DNA of 64,000 nucleotides from an uncultured Verrucomicrobiales bacterium (lineage in GTDB: Bacteria; Verrucomicrobiota; Verrucomicrobiia; Verrucomicrobiales; DEV007), in the NCBI GenBank assembly GCA_937891465.1, contig CALAHF010000165.1, positions 1-64,000 on the forward strand, given 5' to 3'. Numbering within the stretch: the first letter of the stretch is position 1; each line of letters begins with the position of its first letter. The translations under genes were made by a program, and so were the position numbers. The notes below the pieces were generated by a model that worked only from the letters and a program-made list of their open reading frames with translations, had not been told where the DNA came from and did not search any database. This document shows positions 18,547-27,503 of the stretch, piece after piece.

Positions 18547-18678
18547 TTATTTACGCATTCCACGCAGAAGCTCCACATGAACCTTGATCAAATTCTGAGC
18601 ATCCCGACGCACCAAATCATTTGCACTGTGGCGTTTTTGCCACTGCTTTCGAATTAGGTTTTGAATCGTCTCTGCCAT
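18547..18678 (-). CDS. Possible 43-aa basic small protein
   Basis: An ATG-to-TAA frame of 43 codons occupies the gap between the sulfatase and rarA, on the opposite strand. The product is basic and amphipathic (MAETIQNLIRKQWQKRHSAN, ending LLRGMRK). Its helix-forming composition is unlike a random shadow frame. No Shine-Dalgarno sequence or known family is evident. It may be a real short gene or chance. Confidence 0.3.
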   Translation of the reverse strand: MAETIQNLIRKQWQKRHSANDLVRRDAQNLIKVHVELLRGMRK

Positions 18679-18739
18679 CGTCGTAGGTGTGTGTAAATAA
18701 GAGACGAAGTGAATCGTCTTTTAGTCACATAAACTTGCT

Positions 18740-20149
18740 GTGGACGACCTTTTTCAAAACGACGACGAAACCGAGGCTGATGCTGAAAACGATTCAACCG
18801 AATCGGACGGACCAACTGCCTCGGCTGGTTCCTATGAGCACATCCCGCTGGCAGCGCGGATGCGACCTCGCGCGCTCGATGAATACGTGGGCCAGCAACA
18901 TATTTTGGGTGAAGGAAAATTGCTGCGTCGCGCAGTGGAAGCGGATCGGTTCACCTCGCTGATTTTTTATGGTCCACCGGGAGTAGGCAAAACCAGCCTC
19001 GCGGAATTGATCGCTCAGCGGACTGATTCGCGATTTGTGAATTTGAGCGGCGTTGAAAGCAACGTTGCCGAAATTCGTGCAGCCGTCCAAGCAGCGAAGG
19101 GTTATCAGCGCACCCGAAAACAAATCACGACGCTGTTTGTTGACGAAATTCATCGCTTCAACAAATCGCAGCAGGATGTGTTGCTGCCGCACATCGAACG
19201 CGGGACGGTTCGATTTATTGGTGCGACGACTCACAATCCGTTCTTTTACATCAACAGCCCACTCGTTTCCCGCAGTCAGGTTTTTCAGCTGGAACCGCTT
19301 TCGGAGGAAGATCTCGCGAAGCTCATTCAATGGGCGGTTTCTGATAAAGAGCGCGGGTTTGGGCGGAAGCCGATCCGGCTCGATGACGATGCGGCCGCGC
19401 ACTACGTTCGGATGTGCGACGGCGACGCGCGGAAATTACTCACTTCATTTGAGCTGGCCGTTTTGACGACGGAAGGTGATGAAGAAACCGGTGAAATCGT
19501 GATCGATCTCGAAGCAGCCGAAGATTCGATTCAGAAGAAAACGGTCGTTTATGATGCTGATGGCGATGCGCATTACGACACCATTAGTGCGTTCATCAAA
19601 TCGATGCGTGGCAGTGATCCCGACGCTGCCCTGTATTGGCTCGCAAAAATGCTCTACGCCGGAGAAGACATCCGCTTTATTTCCCGCCGAATTGTGATTG
19701 CTGCGAGCGAAGACATCGGCATGGCGGATTCAAATGCACTTCGCGTCGCAGTCGCCGCCCATCAAGCCGTGGAGCTTTTAGGAATGCCGGAAGCGAGAAT
19801 CCCCTTGGCTCATGCTACTGTTTATCTCGCGACCGCTCCAAAGAGCAACCGCGCTTATGCCGGAATCAATGCCGCGATGAAAGACGTGCAGGAAGGCCGA
19901 ACCCTCGCCGTTCCCCCGCATTTGCGAACAAAGTCGCGTAAAAAACTTGGCGTCGAAGGTGGGGCGATCGATGCCGCTGACACCGCTTACAAATACGGAC
20001 ACGAATACGAGGGCGGTTATGTTCCTCAAGCCTATCTGCCGGAGGGCCGCCGCTACTACGAGCCGTCAGAAAATGGGCTCGAGCTTCGCGTTAAAGAGCG
20101 GTTGGAATATTGGCGACAGCAGTTTGAGGCCGAAAACGCGAAGCTGTAA
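18740..20149 (+). CDS. rarA: Replication-associated recombination protein A (AAA+ ATPase)
   Basis: RarA/MgsA resembles the clamp-loader ATPases and acts at stalled replication forks. Walker A GPPGVGKTS is at about residues 77-85, Walker B FVDEIHRF follows, and sensor 1 is at IGATTHNP. The RarA-type C-terminal region LAKMLYAGEDIRFISRRIVI and MPEARIPLAHATVYLA is complete. Length 469 aa. The GTG start at 18740 is followed by an acidic N-terminal tail (about 30 residues of Asp/Glu/Thr/Ser) that is longer than in E. coli. The 3' end is only 11 bp from a palindromic repeat that continues into CTTTTT and could terminate transcription. Confidence 0.95.
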   Translation: MDDLFQNDDETEADAENDSTESDGPTASAGSYEHIPLAARMRPRALDEYVGQQHILGEGKLLRRAVEADRFTSLIFYGPPGVGKTSLAELIAQRTDSRFVNLSGVESNVAEIRAAVQAAKGYQRTRKQITTLFVDEIHRFNKSQQDVLLPHIERGTVRFIGATTHNPFFYINSPLVSRSQVFQLEPLSEEDLAKLIQWAVSDKERGFGRKPIRLDDDAAAHYVRMCDGDARKLLTSFELAVLTTEGDEETGEIVIDLEAAEDSIQKKTVVYDADGDAHYDTISAFIKSMRGSDPDAALYWLAKMLYAGEDIRFISRRIVIAASEDIGMADSNALRVAVAAHQAVELLGMPEARIPLAHATVYLATAPKSNRAYAGINAAMKDVQEGRTLAVPPHLRTKSRKKLGVEGGAIDAADTAYKYGHEYEGGYVPQAYLPEGRRYYEPSENGLELRVKERLEYWRQQFEAENAKL

Positions 20150-20160
20150 ATCCGTGTTTT

Positions 20161-20205
20161 ACGAAGCAACAGGGTTACTTCATCGAACAGACCCTATTGG
20201 TTCGT
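20161..20205. repeat. Dispersed palindromic repeat, copy 3 (15-nt core spacing)
   Basis: ACGAAGCAACAGGGT and ACCCTATTGGTTCGT form the arms, with core boxes 15 nt apart (20171-20175 and 20191-20195). It lies between the convergent rarA and secretin-N-like genes. The secretin-like gene ends inside the repeat, whose AATAGG supplies its TAG stop codon. CTTTTT follows on the plus strand, so the element probably also works as the rarA terminator. Confidence 0.82.
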
Positions 20206-21237
20206 CTTTTTGTCTTCGACGAGTTTTTTATTCATCGCCTCGGACTGAGATTTGTTTTCGGGCTCGGGAACGGCTTTTGCCTCCTTCACTTCGCCGTGAA
20301 AAACCTGGGCTTTGATGACGATGGCATTGGTTCCTTCCTGCTCATCATCACCACCGAGGAAGTTGCGGTTGAACTCGCCGGTCGCACCTTTGAAACCGTT
20401 TAGCTTTCCGAGGCCGTTGTTCCGAACATCCACTGACGTGCGGAATTGCTTTAACGTGACGACTTCCGGCTCAACGTCTTTTTCGCCATTGTCGAGCGTC
20501 AGCTGGGGAAACATATCCACTTTTACCATACCGCCATTCACGGTTGGCCGGACAAGAATCTGAGTCGTAATCCGCGTTGTGCTGAAAATCGGAACGGGAA
20601 TGCTCGTTTGATTGAGGAAAGGATTGAAAAAACGTGGATTGCGAATGTTCCCATTCACGGGAATCACGCCTGAAGTGCCTGATGGAAAGATACCGGAACC
20701 GTAATTGATGAAGCCTTCGAACTCGGTGTGCTCGAAATTGATGTCGACAGAAATGCTGCCGTCAGGATTGATATGATTCTGCGTGTCCAACGTCGTGCCG
20801 ACATTTCGCTTCGTGAATTCGGTAGGATGCGGCGGAATGATGATCACGTTGTTCGGACCCGCCGGGATGATTCGAGCAGGAAGAAACCGTGTTGGAAATG
20901 GAAAATTGCTGAATTCGACGGGACGACTTTTTCCCATGCTACCACCAGCGATTCCGGTTTTGAAAGCGAAATTCAAACCCACCTTGGGAGTGGGAACTTC
21001 GAGTTTCGCCAGTTTCGCTTCGACGAGTTTGATGGCCTCAGGCGTATCGATCACCATCATCGAGCCTTTGTTTGGAAGCATCACAAATCTTCCCTGCGGC
21101 GATAGCGCTTCGGCGACTGCCGGTTTTACTAATTCGAGCGGCGCGTGGCCAACCGGAATTTCTTTACGAATTGTTTTTTGCGCTTGGAGCCCGCCTGCTG
21201 CAAAAATGAAAACCACCACCGCCATCGTTGCATTCAT
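20194..21237 (-). CDS. Exported secretin N-domain-like protein
   Basis: The signal peptide ends at GLQAQ. Residues 20-85 (LELVKPAVAEALSPQGRF, then MVIDTPEAIKLVEAKLAKL) match the N-type domain of GspD/PilQ secretins. No secretin channel domain follows. The remainder is a beta-rich region of about 250 residues with many Asn, Pro and Gly, including VNGGMVKVDMFPQL. It may be a pilus- or secretion-associated periplasmic protein, or a remote relative. The final three codons and the stop (TNQ, TAG) come from the palindromic repeat copy 3. The gene is divergent from the TPR-protein gene, 156 bp away. Confidence 0.6.
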   Translation of the reverse strand: MNATMAVVVFIFAAGGLQAQKTIRKEIPVGHAPLELVKPAVAEALSPQGRFVMLPNKGSMMVIDTPEAIKLVEAKLAKLEVPTPKVGLNFAFKTGIAGGSMGKSRPVEFSNFPFPTRFLPARIIPAGPNNVIIIPPHPTEFTKRNVGTTLDTQNHINPDGSISVDINFEHTEFEGFINYGSGIFPSGTSGVIPVNGNIRNPRFFNPFLNQTSIPVPIFSTTRITTQILVRPTVNGGMVKVDMFPQLTLDNGEKDVEPEVVTLKQFRTSVDVRNNGLGKLNGFKGATGEFNRNFLGGDDEQEGTNAIVIKAQVFHGEVKEAKAVPEPENKSQSEAMNKKLVEDKKTNQ

Positions 21238-21393
21238 AAGATTACCATGCCGCAGAATTGCCGAAGAATCAATGATTTGTGCTGCATTGGTTCTCTCTTA
21301 CGAACTCGGGCCGGGCAGTCGATTTCATTTCTGAATCGCCTTTTTAAGCCAAAAAGTTTATGCTTATTTAAATAACATTTTCCGTTTGAAATC

Positions 21394-21936
21394 GTGTCTG
21401 AAAACACTCGTTTTATTGTTTTAAAAGTCATCCGGTGGCTCGTCGCCATTGTGATTATTGGATATGTGGTGCGATTGCTTCCGGAGATTTATCGTCTGTT
21501 GCCTGAGCCTGAATCAAGGGTGGTAAAACTGATTTCTCTTACTCTGGGACTGATCGTTGTTTGTATCCTTTTAGTGGGTCAGGATATCTTTCACGTTGCC
21601 TCGCGTCCGGTGGCGATGTTGATCGAGTCGTTTTATTTCCCGCGTTACCGCGATGCGGTCCCCCCGGCAAACTACAAACTGCCTGAGTATTATCTTGAGA
21701 AGGAGCGGTTTGATGAAGCGATAAATGAATATCTCATTATTATTCGGTATCATCCCCATGAAGCGAAGGCCTATATTGGAGCATTTGAGTTGGCGATCAC
21801 GGAATTCAACGATGATGAGATGGCCAAAAAAATCTATGCGAAGGGGCGAAAAAAACTGAAGAAATATCCTGAAGATCTTATGTGGTTGGAGGCTAGGTGG
21901 GCACGTTTGGCGAACGAATGGATCATCAGTATGTGA
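21394..21936 (+). CDS. Membrane protein with TPR-like C-terminal region
   Basis: The 180-aa protein starts at GTG 21394. Two transmembrane helices (about residues 10-30 and 46-62) are followed by a helical region with a TPR-like pair: YYLEKERFDEAINEYLIIIR and a second A-x-x-A-rich helix pair to residue 175. It is followed 15 bp later by the hypothetical gene at 21952 in the same direction, suggesting an operon. No function can be assigned. Confidence 0.6.
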   Translation: MSENTRFIVLKVIRWLVAIVIIGYVVRLLPEIYRLLPEPESRVVKLISLTLGLIVVCILLVGQDIFHVASRPVAMLIESFYFPRYRDAVPPANYKLPEYYLEKERFDEAINEYLIIIRYHPHEAKAYIGAFELAITEFNDDEMAKKIYAKGRKKLKKYPEDLMWLEARWARLANEWIISM

Positions 21937-21951
21937 CGCGAGTTTTCAAAA

Positions 21952-23094
21952 ATGGGATTGACTCAAATCTCCGGCGGTCTAGAAAGACAGGTCATGTTTG
22001 GAAAGAAGAAAAAGTCGCGGGCCACCGCCACATTCAAAGACCGGGTCGATCATTTTTGGAAATGGTACTCGGCGGTTGCCGGTGATTACTACGATGCGAT
22101 TGAAGCGGGAAATTGCGGAGATTTGCTGACGGAGATTTCCATCAAGGTGAACGAAATGTGGTCCGATTTTGCGTGGGTTTTTGGACCAGGTCCTGAGGAA
22201 AAAGGTGGGCATTCCTTTACCATATCGGGTGAGGGCCTTCTTTCCCGCCAGTTGCTGGCGGAATATTGTGTTTCTCGAGCTCCTGAACTGCCGGGCTGGA
22301 CGTTTTATTCCTCGCGCCAGCCGGGGGCTGTTTCGGCCGATGTCTCGATTGGAATGGGGGAAGTGTCATTCGATTTCGGCGGATTGTGGGTGACCCCGAA
22401 ACTGGATGAGGAAAATGAATTCATTCACTTAACGGCGTGGCATCCGGCTTTTGAAACGGCTGAAGAAGGTCAGGGGAATACCGCGCTCTTCATCATGCTG
22501 GATGAGGTTTTGGGGGAACACGGCACGGATCAGTGGCTGGGTGAAATCAATACGAGCGACAAAGAACTGGCCGGAGCCATCCCGGTTTTAGAGCTGCGGG
22601 ACTACTTGCATGATTTGGAAGTTGAACGTGGTTGGAAAAAATACCCGCCGTCTGAAACCTATTCCGTTTATCAGATGGATGGCCCCGATGACCGATTTTT
22701 GCGATCGGATACGATGACCGGTTCGAGCTGCTATCTCGATCTGATTGGCAATTATCTGGACGAAGAAGGGCCGCTTCAAACCGATCCGATTGCGGAATCG
22801 GGTGCGGAATTCGTCTTTATTTCGTATCCCGAAGCGACAGCGCCAGCGGGTTCTGAGGCAAACTTTCGGGGAGAAATCGAAGATGCCCTCGAAATTGAAT
22901 TTGATAATTCCAGCACGGGAAGATTGATCGGTGGTGCTCTCGGGATTGATAACAGCTACATCGACGCCGTGATTTTTGACGGAGAAAACAGCATGGCAGC
23001 CATCACAAAAGTGCTGCGCGACCGTCAGCTTCCATCAGGAACATGCGTTAACTTTTTCGTCGCCGGAAATGACGGGCGGCGGGTGGTGTTGTGA
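21952..23094 (+). CDS. Hypothetical soluble protein, 380 aa
   Basis: I do not recognise the family. No signal peptide or membrane helix is seen. The sequence has a DUF-like pattern with many acidic residues, and repeated FG/WVFGPGPEE and LPGWTFYSSRQPGAV segments. A second in-frame ATG at 21994 (MFGKKKKS) gives an alternative start with a basic N-terminus, which may be the real one. The gene sits 15 bp after the TPR-like gene, so the two may be co-transcribed. The overall shape suggests a large two-domain protein, but I cannot assign a function. Confidence 0.5.
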   Translation: MGLTQISGGLERQVMFGKKKKSRATATFKDRVDHFWKWYSAVAGDYYDAIEAGNCGDLLTEISIKVNEMWSDFAWVFGPGPEEKGGHSFTISGEGLLSRQLLAEYCVSRAPELPGWTFYSSRQPGAVSADVSIGMGEVSFDFGGLWVTPKLDEENEFIHLTAWHPAFETAEEGQGNTALFIMLDEVLGEHGTDQWLGEINTSDKELAGAIPVLELRDYLHDLEVERGWKKYPPSETYSVYQMDGPDDRFLRSDTMTGSSCYLDLIGNYLDEEGPLQTDPIAESGAEFVFISYPEATAPAGSEANFRGEIEDALEIEFDNSSTGRLIGGALGIDNSYIDAVIFDGENSMAAITKVLRDRQLPSGTCVNFFVAGNDGRRVVL

Positions 23095-23104
23095 AATTCG
23101 ATCT

Positions 23105-24331
23105 TTATTTCACCCCGCCAAAGTGGTGGCCGAAGGGGAAATAAACCCCCAGAGCTCGCCCCACGACATTCTCCTTGGGGACCAATCCCCACATTCGTGA
23201 ATCGCCGCTGTTTTTACTGTTGTCGCCAAAAGCAACGTAGTGGCTAGGCGGGACACGGCTGTAGTTGTCGCTCGATCCTTGCAGCTGATAACCCGGGTAT
23301 CCGTTTTCCGCTGAAGCCACGCGGCTGATCCCAAATTCGGTCGCCGGTTCACCGTTGATCAGTAACGTTGGCGGTTCGATTGTTAATTTATCGCCGCCTA
23401 CGCCAACGAGTCGTTTGATGTAATGCTGAGGCCCGCCATCCGGACCGCGAGATGTGCCGGAAATCCCCCGTGTCGTGAAAACAAAAATGTCATCGCGAGC
23501 GGGCAGTCGCCAATGAAAAGTAAATCGGTCAACGATCACCCAATCGCCCGTGTCGATGTAGCCTCGGGCGATCACGTCGCCGGATTCCAGTTTTGCTGCC
23601 TTACCGCCTTTGAATATCTGATAATTCAACAACAACTCCACTCTCGATTTCGTCCCGGGAACGGAGAATTTTTGCCCTCCTTTGGTTTTCAAGGTCGTTC
23701 GCGGAAAGAGTTTGAATTCGGGGCGTTCCGAAAAATTTTGCCCAAAGAAACTCGCGAAGTCTTCTTGATCTGAAATCATTTCAACATGAGTGCGTCCATA
23801 CCAAATTTTGTCGAAAACCCGTTTCGCAATGCCCGGCCGTCCGTAGTTTTCGGGAGCTGTGAATTCAGCGCCGGGAGCTGCGGTTTCGGGATCTGGATAC
23901 GCAATAATCCCGTTCAAGGTTGGTTGCATTGAACCCGTGGGAATGCGCGATGGTTGGAAAAAGTAGGCGCGAATTGCCATTGCCAGAACGATCGCGACAA
24001 AGAACACTTCAACATTTTCCCGCAATGCCGAGTAGCGATAATTGGGAACGGAAGCCTCACATTTTTTCGTCAAATCGTTCGCTGCTTTTTCCAAATCTGC
24101 CCGTGTAGCGTTTTCGACTTTCAGGGCTTCATCGAGCACTTCGTGTTTTTCAGCGATGGCTTCGGAATCTTCATCTGAAATTAAGTCGCGGTGATTTCGA
24201 AGAAATTTTGCGATGCCTTTTTTCAGATGAACCACTTCCTTGAAATCCTTTTTACGAAGCGGCCGGAGCATTTTTGGATCGATCACTTCCAATTCTTCGG
24301 GAGTCGTCGTTTCGGGGGCTTCGTCAATCAT
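23105..24331 (-). CDS. lepB: Signal peptidase I
   Basis: Type I signal peptidase cleaves signal peptides of exported proteins at the inner membrane. The catalytic Ser S134 is in RIPTGSMQPTL, just after a transmembrane helix (residues 107-126). The catalytic Lys K306 is in YIKRLVGVGGD. The Box E-like FGDNSKNSGDSRMWGLVP is present. It is 408 aa, longer than E. coli LepB, because the first 105 residues are a soluble, charged, coiled-coil-like extension and an insert of about 100 residues lies between boxes B and C. It converges on the 21952 gene, with a 10-bp gap. Confidence 0.93.
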   Translation of the reverse strand: MIDEAPETTTPEELEVIDPKMLRPLRKKDFKEVVHLKKGIAKFLRNHRDLISDEDSEAIAEKHEVLDEALKVENATRADLEKAANDLTKKCEASVPNYRYSALRENVEVFFVAIVLAMAIRAYFFQPSRIPTGSMQPTLNGIIAYPDPETAAPGAEFTAPENYGRPGIAKRVFDKIWYGRTHVEMISDQEDFASFFGQNFSERPEFKLFPRTTLKTKGGQKFSVPGTKSRVELLLNYQIFKGGKAAKLESGDVIARGYIDTGDWVIVDRFTFHWRLPARDDIFVFTTRGISGTSRGPDGGPQHYIKRLVGVGGDKLTIEPPTLLINGEPATEFGISRVASAENGYPGYQLQGSSDNYSRVPPSHYVAFGDNSKNSGDSRMWGLVPKENVVGRALGVYFPFGHHFGGVK

Positions 24332-24360
24332 ACAAAATTCGTGGAACCGTGAAATCTACC

Positions 24361-25461
24361 TCAAATTCGAATAAAAACCCGATTTCGATACATCCACCAC
24401 AAAATCAGCCAGAAAAACAGCGCTATCATCAGCCCGCTCACAAATGGCCCCCAGGTTCCTGCGAAAAGAATATCCGGCAGGTGCGTTTTAAAAATTCCCA
24501 GTGTCCACGCCTTCATCTGCATGCCCATGAAATACATTGCCAGCGGATTCAGGCCCACCACGACAAAGAAAAACGTCCATCGTTTCCAGCCTTTCAGATC
24601 AATAACCCAATACATAATCGCCAGCAGCCAGATCACATAAGCTCCGCTAAAAAGCGTCCACGATGGCGTCCAGAGCTTCTTCACAATCGGGCAGACCGTC
24701 GCAAAGAGAAGCCCGGCAACGAGACAAACCGCCCCGGCGCTGGCGAGTCGCCGCAGTTTTTCCATCGCTGAGAAATTATCATTTTTTAAGAGCTGACCGC
24801 ACATCAAGCCCATCAGCATTGTCACAAAAGCCGGCACAAAATTCAGTGTTGCGTAACTGTGGCCTTCAAAAACTTTGGCCCGGGGAAACAGATTCAAAAA
24901 CCACAAATCAAACAATTGGGGCATACTATATCCATTTTCAAAACCTCGTGGCAGCATGAGTAAAAAGTAGCCAACGAGAATCACCAATCCTACGATGACT
25001 TGCGTGCGAACGGCTTTTCCCACCAGAAAAAACAGGAACCCATATCCCAGGCCAATTTGGCTGAGTACGTTCGTGAAAATCCAAAACGTTTCCGATTTTC
25101 CCCGCGATTGCAGAAAAACGCCCAACAAAATCAGCAAAATCGCTCGAATCCACGCGTGCGAGAGCTGTTTTCCGAATGAATGGCCCAGCTTTTGCCGTTT
25201 TTCGTAGGAATACGGCATTGAAACCCCCACCATGAACATGAATGCGGGCTGAATCATGTCCCACAGCGCAAACCCAACCATTTTGAACTGGCTGTTCCAT
25301 TCCGGATGGGAGACATGAAATTTTAGAAATTGGAGGAACTCGTTGTCCGGCAACCTCCCGGCGACCTTCGCAAGTCCGAGCCCACCCGTCGCGAGGGCGA
25401 ACATGACCAAACCGCGATAAGCGTCGAGCGAGAGTAGGCGAGGGGATTTTTCAGTTTCCAC
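24361..25461 (-). CDS. DUF5009/HGSNAT-like membrane acyltransferase family protein
   Basis: About ten transmembrane helices fill residues 8-360. The start LLSLDAYRGLVMF and the pair LNPLAMYFMG and WDMIQPAFMFMVG match the NagX/HGSNAT-like family, related to heparan-alpha-glucosaminide N-acetyltransferase. It may acetylate an amino sugar across the membrane, which would fit the sulfatase-rich context (amino sugar from sulfated glycans), but this is inference. The start is GTG at 25461, and the first Met lies too far inside helix 1. It lies 29 bp downstream of lepB on the same strand. A direct-type repeat sits immediately upstream. Confidence 0.75.
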   Translation of the reverse strand: METEKSPRLLSLDAYRGLVMFALATGGLGLAKVAGRLPDNEFLQFLKFHVSHPEWNSQFKMVGFALWDMIQPAFMFMVGVSMPYSYEKRQKLGHSFGKQLSHAWIRAILLILLGVFLQSRGKSETFWIFTNVLSQIGLGYGFLFFLVGKAVRTQVIVGLVILVGYFLLMLPRGFENGYSMPQLFDLWFLNLFPRAKVFEGHSYATLNFVPAFVTMLMGLMCGQLLKNDNFSAMEKLRRLASAGAVCLVAGLLFATVCPIVKKLWTPSWTLFSGAYVIWLLAIMYWVIDLKGWKRWTFFFVVVGLNPLAMYFMGMQMKAWTLGIFKTHLPDILFAGTWGPFVSGLMIALFFWLILWWMYRNRVFIRI

Positions 25462-25464
25462 TAG

Positions 25465-25503
25465 TCAATAGAGTTGGTTCGATGAATCAACAGGGTGCGA
25501 TCG
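25465..25503. repeat. Dispersed repeat, direct-type copy (two boxes, 17-nt spacing)
   Basis: Here the box AGAGT (25470-25474) is followed by AGGGT (25492-25496) in the same orientation, 17 nt apart, with GTTCGATGAATCAA between. It lies between the divergent DUF5009-type gene and the hemX-like gene. It is related to the palindromic family by its AATAGAG and AACAGGG boxes and its GATCG ending. Confidence 0.65.
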
Positions 25504-25623
25504 TGGAGGCATTAAAGTCAATCCTCATCGCCCTACGCATTCGTAACCAAAAGTGGGAATTGCATCATTTGCAAAAAAGCCGCCACCTCCTACGTTTCCG
25601 GCCCTCGCCTCGCTACGATCCTC

Positions 25624-26418
25624 ATGGACGACAAACTCCTACTTTCCATTTCAACCCTGTGCTTTCTCGGTGGCTTTATTTACGCCGTCATGGCGCTGCG
25701 GTCTGGCTCGCACAATCCGAGCCGGTGGAATATGACGATCATCGGGCTGGGGTTTGTTTTTCAGTGCTGGTTTCTGCAAGTCCGCGGCCAGCTTCACGGG
25801 CGGTGCCCCATCACGAGCGGAGCGGAAATTCTTGTGTTCATCAGCTGGGCGATCGTGCTGATGTATTTTGTACTTGGAAAAGCATTCCGGCTGTCACTGT
25901 TGGGAACCTTCACCGCGCCCATGGTTTTTGTTTTCCAAACGACAGCGTTGATTTTTCTAAAAATGGGCGACACCGGGGCGCAGCGGAAGCCCGAGGTGGA
26001 TCATTGGTTGGAAATGCACGCTGCCCTGTCGCTCTTGGCCTACGGAGCTTTCGCGCTCGCGGCTGTTGCCGGAATCATGTATTTTGTGCAGGATCGACAG
26101 TTGAAAAGCCACACGCCGGGCAAATTGTTCTACAAAATGCCGCCGATTCGTTACTCGGTCGATGCGCTCATCCGTTTGCTGGGAATTGGGTTGCTGTTGC
26201 TTACAATCGGAATCGTTTCCGCCTTTTTCATGAAAGAATTTCCGTCGGCTGGACACCTCATTGTGTCCGGGGCCGTGTGGGTCATTTATGGCCTGCTCAT
26301 CGCGATCTACGTGATGAAAAAACTGACACCCAAGCGACTCGCAATCGCTGCGGTGGGAGCCTTTCTTGTCGCCCTGGCGACACTTGTCGTCCTGCCTGAT
26401 ACCACTTCGCCGCTGTGA
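25624..26418 (+). CDS. HemX/CcsA-like cytochrome c assembly family membrane protein
   Basis: Seven or eight transmembrane helices fill 264 aa. The middle region WLEMHAALSLLAYGAFALAA and the preceding helix resemble the HemX/CcsA family of haem-handling proteins. HemX-like genes are found directly upstream of hemA and affect the amount of glutamyl-tRNA reductase. This fits here, since its stop overlaps the hemA GTG (26415-26418). The full tryptophan-rich WWD motif of CcsA is not seen, so haem delivery to cytochrome c is less likely than a HemX role. Confidence 0.75.
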   Translation: MDDKLLLSISTLCFLGGFIYAVMALRSGSHNPSRWNMTIIGLGFVFQCWFLQVRGQLHGRCPITSGAEILVFISWAIVLMYFVLGKAFRLSLLGTFTAPMVFVFQTTALIFLKMGDTGAQRKPEVDHWLEMHAALSLLAYGAFALAAVAGIMYFVQDRQLKSHTPGKLFYKMPPIRYSVDALIRLLGIGLLLLTIGIVSAFFMKEFPSAGHLIVSGAVWVIYGLLIAIYVMKKLTPKRLAIAAVGAFLVALATLVVLPDTTSPL

Positions 26419-27500
26419 ACCTTCTTTGTTTAGGTGTGAATCACAACACCGCTCCCGTGGAGATCCGAGAGCGTTTGGCGTTTGCTGAAATGCATTTGCC
26501 GGAGAATTTGCGTGAAATGCTAAAGCTGGATTCCGTTCGTGAGGTAACGGTCCTTTCGACATGCAATCGTGTCGAAATCTATGCGTCTGTGGATGAGCTC
26601 GATTCGGCGATCAACAACCTGACTGATTTCTTAATCAAACATTTCGAAATCGAAGACCCGGCCGCGATTGAATTTTATCAGAAGCGAGACGAAGGCGCAG
26701 CGAGACATCTCTTTCACGTTGCCAGCGGATTAGACTCGATGGTTCTCGGTGAGACTGAAATTTTCGGCCAGATCAAAAAAGCCTACGCGACGGCCCAATC
26801 TGCAGGCACCACCGCGCAGCAGATGAATAAACTTTTTCAGCAGTCTTTTCGCATCGGAAAACTGGTCCGTTCGTCGACGAAAATTCAGCAGGGATCAACG
26901 TCGATTGGCGCTGTTGCCGTTGATCTGGCCGAGGGCATTTTTGGAGCGTTGGACGGCTGCAAGGTCATGATCATCGGTGCCGGTGAAATGAGTCGGACCA
27001 CCGCGCAAAGCCTGGTATCACGAGGAGCCAGCAGCATCTTTGTTTCCAATCGGAGCTACGACAAAGCCGAAGAACTTGCCGCCGAATTGAACGGACAAGC
27101 CGTGCGATTTGATGATTGGGAAGAGAGTTTGAACGACGTCGACATTATTGTCAGCGCGACCGGCGCGCCGCATGCGATTTTGACTCACGAAACGATCGAC
27201 GAAGCGATGGACAAACGGCGCGGACGTTCACTTTTTATTATCGATATAGCGGTTCCCCGTGATGTCGAAAACGAGGTCAACGAAATCGAAAGCGTCTACC
27301 TCTATAATGTTGATCAACTGCAGCGTGTCGCCGAAAACGGTCGCGTTCGACGGCAGGAGCAGATTGAAATTTGTAAAGTCGTCATCGAAAAACATCTCGA
27401 AGAAAAAGGAATCGGAGCGTTGCAAAATGTTCCACCTGGAATTCGTAAACAGATTGAAAACGACGAAGAGTCTGGCGGCAGAGAGCCAGCCGTGAATTAA
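26415..27500 (+). CDS. hemA: Glutamyl-tRNA reductase
   Basis: This enzyme reduces glutamyl-tRNA to glutamate-1-semialdehyde, the first committed step of the C5 tetrapyrrole pathway. The active-site Cys C50 is in VLSTCNRVEI. The signature GLDSMVLGETEIFGQIKKAY is followed by the NADPH-binding segment GAGEMSRTTA and a C-terminal dimerisation helix. The length of 361 aa is somewhat shorter than E. coli HemA (about 418). The GTG start overlaps the hemX-like stop (GTGA), so the two genes are translationally coupled. hemC follows 3 bp downstream. Confidence 0.97.
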   Translation: MNLLCLGVNHNTAPVEIRERLAFAEMHLPENLREMLKLDSVREVTVLSTCNRVEIYASVDELDSAINNLTDFLIKHFEIEDPAAIEFYQKRDEGAARHLFHVASGLDSMVLGETEIFGQIKKAYATAQSAGTTAQQMNKLFQQSFRIGKLVRSSTKIQQGSTSIGAVAVDLAEGIFGALDGCKVMIIGAGEMSRTTAQSLVSRGASSIFVSNRSYDKAEELAAELNGQAVRFDDWEESLNDVDIIVSATGAPHAILTHETIDEAMDKRRGRSLFIIDIAVPRDVENEVNEIESVYLYNVDQLQRVAENGRVRRQEQIEICKVVIEKHLEEKGIGALQNVPPGIRKQIENDEESGGREPAVN

Positions 27501-27503
27501 GAA

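Noticed and set aside
25482-26399. 305-aa plus-strand frame across the hemX-like gene
   Set aside because: It overlaps the hemX-like gene in another frame, and its product is Arg/His-rich with no family pattern, as expected for a shadow frame.
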